From: a candidate division WWE3 bacterium CG22_combo_CG10-13_8_21_14_all_39_12
Lineage (GTDB): Bacteria; Patescibacteriota; 4484-211; GCA-002791395
Assembly: GCA_002771355.1 (NCBI GenBank)
Contig: PCSU01000021.1
Span: 1 to 10,617 of the forward strand
Length of the DNA: 10,617 bases
Reading direction: 5' to 3'
A model generated the notes under the pieces. That model did not search any database. It was given only the letters and a program-made list of their open reading frames with translations, and was not told where the DNA came from. Below, piece after piece: positions 7,301 to 10,617 of the stretch. Position numbers and translations under genes: made by a program. Position 1 is the first letter of the stretch. Each line of letters starts with the position of its first letter.

Positions 7301-8800
7301 CCAAAAGTAGAATTATCTGAAAAAACAAACATTACTGAAGCTGTCTATATACGAGACATACTTCTCCCTAAAATAAAATCTGACCCTAGGACTACCGATA
7401 AGTCTATTGCAATACTTACTTTCTTTAATGAACAGGCAGAGTTATTACGTCGTGTCATTACTGACGACAGTATAAAGATCTCAATTATAGAGGGTATACA
7501 AGGTGACGAAAAAGATATTGTAATATATTCCTTTGTAATCAAATCCCCTCAAGAAAAGAAACGATATGTGGCGCTAACGGGAGAGAGCGGTGAGATTAGA
7601 AAAGAAGTGAATGAGGGGCGTGTTAATGTTGCGTTCAGTCGTGCAAAACTTCAGGTGCACACCGTTACATCAGTTGCGCCTAATATGTGGCCTGATGGTA
7701 TTTGGATAAAACGTTATCTCGAGTATGTTGAAAAACATGGTCGCGTAAATAGACAAACTAAGTCAGAACAACAATTCGACTCAAAGTTTGAAGAGAATGT
7801 ATATGACTTCCTGTTTAGCAAGCTAGACCCCACTGAATATACGCTAACAACCCAGGTTGAGAGTTGCGGATTCAAGATAGACTTAGTGATTCGTAGTATT
7901 GAGTCAGGAAAAAAGTTAGCTATTGAATGCGATGGTCCAACTCACTTTGTATCTGGTGATGGTCAAGTCAGAGTAGCAAATGACTATGAAAGACAATCTG
8001 TGCTTGAAATCGCTGGATGGCGTTTCTATCGAATTATATATTCGGAATGGTTAGATGAAGAGACTGAACAGAAAAATGAGCTACTAGATTACATTACTAA
8101 ATATATGAAACAGGATACGCCTGTTACGGAGCAGCCTTCTGCCACAAATGAACCAGTGTATGTTGCTACGGCTGTTAATGTTTCAGAAGATTTTGTGAAG
8201 GAGTTGCGTGCAGCTACACAAACACAATCACGCAATTATTTTGGACGTAAGCCGAAACCAGTAGAATCAGTAAAAGACCAGCCAGGTTCATCTATCGATG
8301 AAACAGTATCTGGGTCGATAGATAAGCAACCCCAACTAACTCTCTTTCAAGATGAGAAGCTTAATGCTAATTCTTCTGGGCCAGAGTTGGCCCCAAAGTC
8401 AAAGGAGGAATCGTCTGATTTCCTTGAGCTTTCAAAGGTTGAGTTAAGTGAGCGACGGACTATAGTTGCATCACAGAAACCTGATGGTTCGATATGGATC
8501 AACGAAAAGCTCAATACTGACAGATACAAAGGGTTTACATCCAAAGGGTTTGGTGTTGACCCCCAAAACTTAACTGAGCTCATTGAAGCAATTAATAGTG
8601 CGACTCATAGTGGTGACTTCAGGAAGGAATTTATAATCTCAGATATCTTGAAGCTTGTGGTACATAACCCAGACAATGCAACTGTAGATATTAGGTATTT
8701 CAAGGAGTCTGATGGATATACTGGATTTATTAAAAAAGGAATTCGAGTAACCAAGCCTAACGCTGAGAAAATAAGTGAGATGCTGAAGTCATTATCATAG
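4361..8800 (+). CDS. Giant SF1 helicase-nuclease fusion with PC4-like C-terminus, candidate defence protein
   Basis: 1479 residues. Residues 55-130 are acidic with a 36-residue tandem repeat; 145-335 form an unassigned N-terminal domain. The SF1 (Upf1-like) helicase has Q345 as Q motif, Walker A GPPGTGKS at 361-368, DEAS at 849-852, GDTLQ at 873-877, a HYRSP motif at 933-937, QGDEKD at 1047-1052 and VAFSRAK at 1090-1096. About 480 residues between motifs I and II are mostly helical and coiled-coil-like. A PD-(D/E)XK nuclease of the Vsr/DUF559/MTES_1575 type follows at about 1135-1235, with E1144, D1174, E1189-C-D1191 and the ERQSVLEIAGWRFYRI helix-strand. A polar linker leads to two PC4-like repeats at about 1365-1412 and 1430-1478. 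All helicase and nuclease key residues appear present, so it should be active. Known single-gene defence proteins combine similar helicase and Vsr-like parts; a DNA repair role is the main alternative. No Shine-Dalgarno precedes the ATG. Confidence 0.85.
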   Translation: MVNLKQLAQYCRDYIDLVSPSLLSRQDKQVIIPQEILDATPLYKEDSEVDYESLVLVLNLEPQLEQLEIDEAQEARDEQEGLSEEDQLMLASASNLDPRLEQIEIDEDQEAREEQDELDEEDQLKLDIARVLDDIYRKYETSSYTKQISLRFGRVSFSAQPINDTADEESGDNAGYKNIEQHIFSLPVSIAYRDFGGARHYSLVVEDTMISTNAGFLNEFLPQGDRDELFKFISRSEADGVTSIPLNSSYVDELWTKITHYLQQAGAKDISKEPDMENVLVTLLPKVNYFLSQDLLGIIDAADGEEMLNTSLSAWVDDEDMSINEPSEDDGSQELFFPFPYDNSQLQVLGKLGNRAAVVEGPPGTGKSQTIANILVHLAATGKKVLFVSQKDQAIRGVKDKLKTLDIPYLFGYLPDRSSRLHNEEDEKDSVANSLKGIAQALYNPISLTQNPQEVLTELHQFKPSFNRTIDKERKYFELHMEWSELESYDFGFNSPRITKEWYDEINQLYRDIEKSQTAIKGLEAEKISFSEEKTSQEELLEQSANQLVTVTSEFAKSAGYTWIEDEQQILRGHKYIDVANMMQRLLDSFETYAIDRKSNFIKNKLNNIKLSRELNKSIEALPREMYESLREVVFAEETKTKRFVELKAIADYFTTKDILEKEVTDYKQKSQELTQQLSGTNKEIQDVEEQLKNQSIHLARIQLDAVDMQRVAELLENHGDTIFQAISRRYELLNMLSEYKTINPNVVNEAISKSKKAYKSLVKDYIKNRLSNKVEEFRQIKKYRAALESIGRKLSKSKKAYKTFDSLKSNPENFESMSGIIPIWMMGLDDASRVLPLEQNIFDYVIIDEASQCNISYALPVMYRSGHTILFGDTLQMRDTTTAFKSNERLQAIADKHNIPEDLQIKASEDSVKSVMDIAKLVGFQTTVLRNHYRSPLELIGFSNENFYAPRGRRLQVVNDDVLATEEGRVLTNHIVAPNPKVELSEKTNITEAVYIRDILLPKIKSDPRTTDKSIAILTFFNEQAELLRRVITDDSIKISIIEGIQGDEKDIVIYSFVIKSPQEKKRYVALTGESGEIRKEVNEGRVNVAFSRAKLQVHTVTSVAPNMWPDGIWIKRYLEYVEKHGRVNRQTKSEQQFDSKFEENVYDFLFSKLDPTEYTLTTQVESCGFKIDLVIRSIESGKKLAIECDGPTHFVSGDGQVRVANDYERQSVLEIAGWRFYRIIYSEWLDEETEQKNELLDYITKYMKQDTPVTEQPSATNEPVYVATAVNVSEDFVKELRAATQTQSRNYFGRKPKPVESVKDQPGSSIDETVSGSIDKQPQLTLFQDEKLNANSSGPELAPKSKEESSDFLELSKVELSERRTIVASQKPDGSIWINEKLNTDRYKGFTSKGFGVDPQNLTELIEAINSATHSGDFRKEFIISDILKLVVHNPDNATVDIRYFKESDGYTGFIKKGIRVTKPNAEKISEMLKSLS
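4535..4738 (+). repeat. Tandem 108-base in-frame repeat, two copies
   Basis: Copies at 4535-4630 and 4643-4738 encode residues 59-90 and 95-126 of the helicase-nuclease. By direct comparison 23 of 32 residues are identical (NL-[ED]-P-x-LEQ-[LI]-EIDE-x-QEAR-x-EQ ... EEDQL-x-L). The segment is strongly acidic. Both DNA and protein are similar, pointing to a fairly recent internal duplication. It may act as an acidic spacer, a DNA mimic or a partner-binding arm. Confidence 0.8.
6620..6769 (+). repeat. Exact 21-base direct repeat inside the helical insertion
   Basis: The same 21 bases occur at 6620-6640 and 6749-6769, in frame and 129 bases apart. Each encodes the core SKSKKAYK (residues 753-760 and 797-804) between helicase motifs I and II. 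Exact nucleotide identity suggests duplication or gene conversion rather than convergent protein sequence. Confidence 0.7.
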
Positions 8801-8884
8801 GTAGCGACAAAAAGCAGAGGCGACGTAAGGTGAGTGGTGAAGAAATGGCGAGTTCTAAAAACGATTGCAACCCCCGGAGAATAT

Positions 8885-8911
8885 GATTGCCTCAAGGGAA
8901 AGGAGGCGATC
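8885..8911 (+). promoter_or_regulatory. Hairpin sequestering a Shine-Dalgarno sequence
   Basis: GATTGCCTC (8885-8893) pairs with GAGGCGATC (8903-8911), nine pairs including one G-U, around a nine-base loop. The right arm contains most of AAAGGAGG (8899-8906), an almost ideal anti-16S sequence seven bases before an ATG at 8914. Folding would hide the site, as in translational attenuators or RNA thermometers. Confidence 0.4.
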
Positions 8912-8913
8912 AC

Positions 8914-8952
8914 ATGAAACATACAAAGATAACGGTTTCAGGGCGGAGATAA
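8914..8952 (+). CDS. 12-codon leader-peptide-like ORF
   Basis: ATG at 8914 follows AAAGGAGG with a seven-base gap, the best ribosome binding site on the plus strand of the window. The frame encodes MKHTKITVSGRR and then stops. Nothing coding follows nearby on the same strand, so it is not a leader peptide of a visible gene. It may be the surviving start of a deleted or frameshifted gene. Two other short frames, 8845-8886 and 8883-8957, overlap it through an ATGA junction and are less likely. Confidence 0.25.
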   Translation: MKHTKITVSGRR

Positions 8953-9120
8953 ATTAAGAGGTGAAAGGCTGATATTGCGGATAGGAAACAATTAGTCCAG
9001 CGTATTTGCGAAAACCTGTGGTCGGTAGATTACTTCCAATATCATAGGAGAATAAGTGCTTCAAAAGCAATTCCCGGAGTCATTTAAGAATGAATTTAAA
9101 CTGTAATTCTTGCGAGTTGA

Positions 9121-9136
9121 GTTAACTAAAGTTAAC
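9121..9136. repeat. GTTAAC-TAAA-GTTAAC inverted and direct repeat
   Basis: Two copies of the palindromic hexamer GTTAAC are separated by four bases, so centre-to-centre spacing is ten bases. It may be an operator half-site pair or a small six-base-pair hairpin. It lies just beyond the 3' end of the recombinase remnant. Confidence 0.35.
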
Positions 9137-9207
9137 GTTGGGACCTGTTTTATGGGTGAAATTGCTTTAGTAGATATAGTGATTGGCGGGGTGGGGTAGA
9201 TTTTTTA

Positions 9208-9682
9208 TTATTCAAAGTTCAGTGGTCGTAAATCTGGGATGTAAATAAATTCCTTCTGACCTTGGATAATGGTTCTAACATCCTCTACAATCCGACCCCA
9301 TGAAAGACTATTTGAGAAATTAAGGATGTGATTGTACGGTTTTTTGACGTCGTACTGCACTTTATCCCCTACCATAACGAGGTTCGATAGTAAGATATTC
9401 ACTAAATGGCGTTTCTGAACGTGATTCGCGTTTTCAAACAGGTAGTGCGCCCTATTCGCCAGTTCGAGAATGTAATATAGTAGTCATCTTCCGCGTCTTG
9501 AAGCATCGACGTTCGAGCGTCTGCTTCTGCGACTTTTGACCGAAACTTTTCGTAGTACGTGTCATACTCATCGTCAGTAATTCTTCCACATAATCAAACA
9601 GAGCGAGCAAAAAATACTTGAAACTTGACGCTTTTTCTGCACGAGCATAAATAGATTGTAGTTTTTCTAGCGTATTAGCCAT
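9208..9682 (-). pseudogene. C-terminal remnant of a large serine recombinase with two frameshifts
   Basis: Three minus-strand frames read on into each other: 9682 to about 9585 (EKLQSIYARAEKASSFKYF), about 9581 to 9489 (ITDDEYDTYYEKFRSKVAEA then DARTSMLQDAEDD), and 9480 to the TAA at 9208 (YILELANRAHYLFE ... KRHLVNILLSNLVMVGDKV ... VKKPYNHIL). Each junction moves the frame the same way, as expected from two separate one-base deletions. The helix pattern L-x-D-A-[ED]-D-D-Y, then ILELANRA-x-x-LFE and KR-x-L-[IV]-N-x-[LV]-L-x-NL, is the coiled-coil end of large serine recombinases as I recall it from CPR sequences. The catalytic serine domain and zinc ribbon are missing; an in-frame stop lies eight codons before the first ATG. 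The gene is therefore dead, or its product is supplied elsewhere. It probably marks the old integrase end of the island. Confidence 0.75.
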
Positions 9683-9749
9683 AATTACAACTTCACTACC
9701 TTTTCAGCTTGAATTATACGTTAATGATTACAATAAGCCCTAAACATGA

Positions 9750-9781
9750 AAAAGCCCCAGCGTTGTTACGCTGAGGCTTTT
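9750..9781 (-). terminator. Intrinsic terminator of the 173-codon gene
   Basis: AAAAGCCCCAGCG (9750-9762) and CGCTGAGGCTTTT (9769-9781) form a 13-pair stem with a six-base loop. On the minus strand the one unlike position becomes a U-G pair and the stem runs into five U, so it terminates best in that direction. It ends transcription 26 bases after the stop of the 173-codon gene; on the plus strand it has one C-A mismatch but could still work weakly. Confidence 0.8.
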
Positions 9782-9806
9782 CTTTATTCAGTTTGTTAGG
9801 AGGGAG

Positions 9807-10328
9807 CTATTCGCTCCGCTCCTGAAGGACAAAGGTCTCATTTCCACCGTTATGTGGACCAGGGACCCACTCATGGTCGATGAGACCAACAGCCAATCGA
9901 GCCTGATCGAGCGTGCGCTCGTAGGCTTCCCACTGGCCGTTCCCACCTTTCATGTACGGAGTCTGAACGAACCCCGCACCACCGTTTGTCCCGACAAACC
10001 CCACACCTACGCTCAGGCGTGGGAGCATTTGGCCATCGACACGAAAATCGAACACGTTTGACGCATCTCTGCGCCATTCTCGCTCGTTGTAAAAAATCGT
10101 GGCGACATCGGACGCTTGGCACTGATCATCATAAAGCTCAAAGAACAGCTTTACGGCTTCCAGTTCCACCCCATAAATTTCGCTGACTTTCTGAAGACAT
10201 TCTTCCAGCTCTTCATTGGTGAGCGAAAAGTCAGCACACTTGAGCCAAAGACCCGCAAGTTCTAAGCGGATTTCATGGCGTGTGAAAAATGGGGCAACAG
10301 TCTGGTTTCGAATAATTCGCTGTGTCAT
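9807..10328 (-). CDS. 173-residue orphan protein, function unknown
   Basis: I do not recognise this protein. Residues 1-100 are mainly helical and acidic (FFTRHEIRLELAGLWLKCAD, then NEELEECLQKVSEIYGVELEA), and residues 100-173 look beta-rich and glycine-rich (LSVGVGFVGTNGGAGFV ... GGNGQWEAYERT ... PHNGGNETFVLQERSE). There is no signal peptide or membrane segment; two tryptophan- and glycine-rich loops could bind a ligand. The start is well supported by GGAGGTG at 10339-10333, four bases before the ATG. Promoter and terminator are both clear, so it is a single-gene transcript of about 700 bases. Base composition is far richer in GC than the island: I count 37 G/C of 60 at 9901-9960 against 15 of 60 at 6301-6360. 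It is therefore probably resident chromosomal sequence or comes from another source. Confidence 0.8.
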   Translation of the reverse strand: MTQRIIRNQTVAPFFTRHEIRLELAGLWLKCADFSLTNEELEECLQKVSEIYGVELEAVKLFFELYDDQCQASDVATIFYNEREWRRDASNVFDFRVDGQMLPRLSVGVGFVGTNGGAGFVQTPYMKGGNGQWEAYERTLDQARLAVGLIDHEWVPGPHNGGNETFVLQERSE

Positions 10329-10346
10329 TTTGCACCTCCGTATGTG

Positions 10347-10361
10347 CGGGATGACGTCCCG
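10347..10361 (-). promoter_or_regulatory. Leader hairpin just before the ribosome binding site
   Basis: CGGGA and TCCCG (10347-10351 and 10357-10361) pair around a five-base loop, eight bases upstream of the GGAGGTG of the 173-codon gene. The hairpin is flanked by two ACATAC repeats on the minus strand. With a leader of about 157 bases this may control translation, though the hairpin alone is small. Confidence 0.35.
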
Positions 10362-10491
10362 GCTTGGTATGTACTACAGAATTCCTTACTTTCAGGCGAA
10401 AGCAAGGTTAAAACAAAAAACAGTGTGATTTATAAGCAATCTCCTTTTTGTGTTAAAGATCGAGCAAAAATGCTATTTTGGTAGCTTTTAT

Positions 10492-10520
10492 AGTATACTA
10501 CAACCCATAGTATTTGTCAA
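10492..10520 (-). promoter_or_regulatory. Strong sigma-70-type promoter of the 173-codon gene
   Basis: On the minus strand TTGACA (10520-10515) is followed by a 17-base spacer and TATACT (10497-10492), a near-consensus promoter. Transcription would begin around 10485. The -10 lies inside the ten-base palindrome TAGTATACTA (10491-10500), and ATAGTAT occurs again at 10507-10513, suggesting an operator over the promoter. Confidence 0.75.
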
Positions 10521-10578
10521 TTACTTGTATAAGTCAAGGACATATGCGACATACGCTGATTGTCGATGAGATACTGTA

Positions 10579-10617
10579 ATGGACTTTTTAAACCGAGTGA
10601 ATGATGTCGTCTTTTGG
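10579..10617 (+). CDS. Start of a possible sodium:amino-acid symporter, cut by the window edge
   Basis: Only 13 codons are visible, reading MDFLNRVNDVVFW. This resembles the N-terminus of AGCS-type sodium:alanine symporters, which often begin with a short amphipathic piece such as F-x-x-x-[IV]-N-x-[IV]-[IV]-W before the first membrane helix. No strong Shine-Dalgarno is seen; the nearest purine stretch is GATGAG, eight bases upstream. It would be divergent from the 173-codon gene. Thirteen residues are too few for a firm call. Confidence 0.3.
   Translation, partial: MDFLNRVNDVVFW

Larger units (their letters stand above)
8801..9207. other. Gene-poor stretch after the helicase-nuclease gene
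   Basis: About 400 bases without a convincing protein gene. It contains a hairpin with a buried Shine-Dalgarno sequence (8885-8911), several tiny start-codon contexts, a GTTAAC repeat (9121-9136) and stretches that read like broken coding sequence. One is a frame from GTG at 8839 that stays open for about 26 codons, to TGA at 8915-8917. Another is a 16-codon frame from GTG at 9056, preceded by AGGAG at 9046-9050. I see no tRNA, rRNA or known riboswitch, and no clear terminator for the helicase gene. It may be a structured RNA, an element end, or debris of deleted genes. Confidence 0.4.

Noticed and set aside
8605..8922. Minus-strand open frame of 105 codons
   Set aside because: Most of it is antisense to the C-terminal PC4-like part of the helicase-nuclease, and its start lies in the hairpin region without a useful ribosome site. 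Treated as a shadow frame.
9186..9197. G-rich run GGCGGGGTGGGG as a quadruplex
   Set aside because: It has too few separate G-runs for a standard four-tract quadruplex on this short stretch.
9480..9590. Programmed frameshifting in the recombinase remnant
   Set aside because: There is no slippery heptamer or downstream structure at either junction, and the catalytic half is missing, so decay is simpler.
9852..10186. Several open frames overlapping the 173-codon gene on both strands
   Set aside because: They lie in GC-richer DNA where stops are rarer, have no ribosome sites and overlap a gene with clear promoter, start and terminator.
1..10617. CRISPR array, rRNA or intact tRNA genes
   Set aside because: No regularly spaced repeats of 24-40 bases and no recognisable rRNA or cloverleaf were seen on either strand.

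Overview
The window looks like the right-hand part of an AT-rich mobile or genomic island together with a stretch of GC-richer flanking DNA. TGA behaves as an ordinary stop codon. The small DUF5659-like protein, its two companion small proteins and the C-terminal module of the 394-residue protein resemble families I associate with Patescibacteria/CPR bacteria such as Saccharibacteria. That host assignment is an inference from remembered family resemblance, not from any marker gene in the window.

Left block (1-3926, minus strand): an operon-like series read from 3926 down to 51. It encodes a 394-residue unknown protein, an 86-residue DUF5659-like protein, a 61-residue protein, another 86-residue protein, and a 620-residue zinc-ribbon/Toprim/P-loop ATPase protein that looks like a mobile-element primase-helicase. 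The small genes are translationally coupled through 1- or 4-base overlaps, and most lack a clear Shine-Dalgarno sequence.

Centre (3927-8800, plus strand): a divergent promoter region, then a 60-residue MerR/excisionase-type DNA-binding protein, two unlisted tiny ORFs of 21 and 26 codons overlapping by ATGA (the second a single hydrophobic segment), a good -10 box only 12 bases before the next start, and a 1479-residue protein. This giant joins an acidic repeat region, a Upf1-like superfamily 1 helicase with a long helical insertion, a Vsr/DUF559-like PD-(D/E)XK nuclease and two PC4-like repeats. Its architecture fits a nucleic-acid-processing anti-phage or anti-plasmid protein. This is the most interesting locus in the window.

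Right block (8801-10617): about 400 bases without a convincing gene, but with a hairpin that buries a near-perfect Shine-Dalgarno sequence before a 12-codon ORF. Next comes the frameshifted C-terminal remnant of a large serine recombinase (9208-9682, minus strand), then a terminator. Beyond it lies a GC-richer orphan gene of 173 codons with a textbook promoter, a structured leader and a strong ribosome binding site. At the right edge is the start of a possible sodium:amino-acid symporter. The drop in AT content and the different translation signals place an element/chromosome boundary somewhere around 9.2-9.8 kb.
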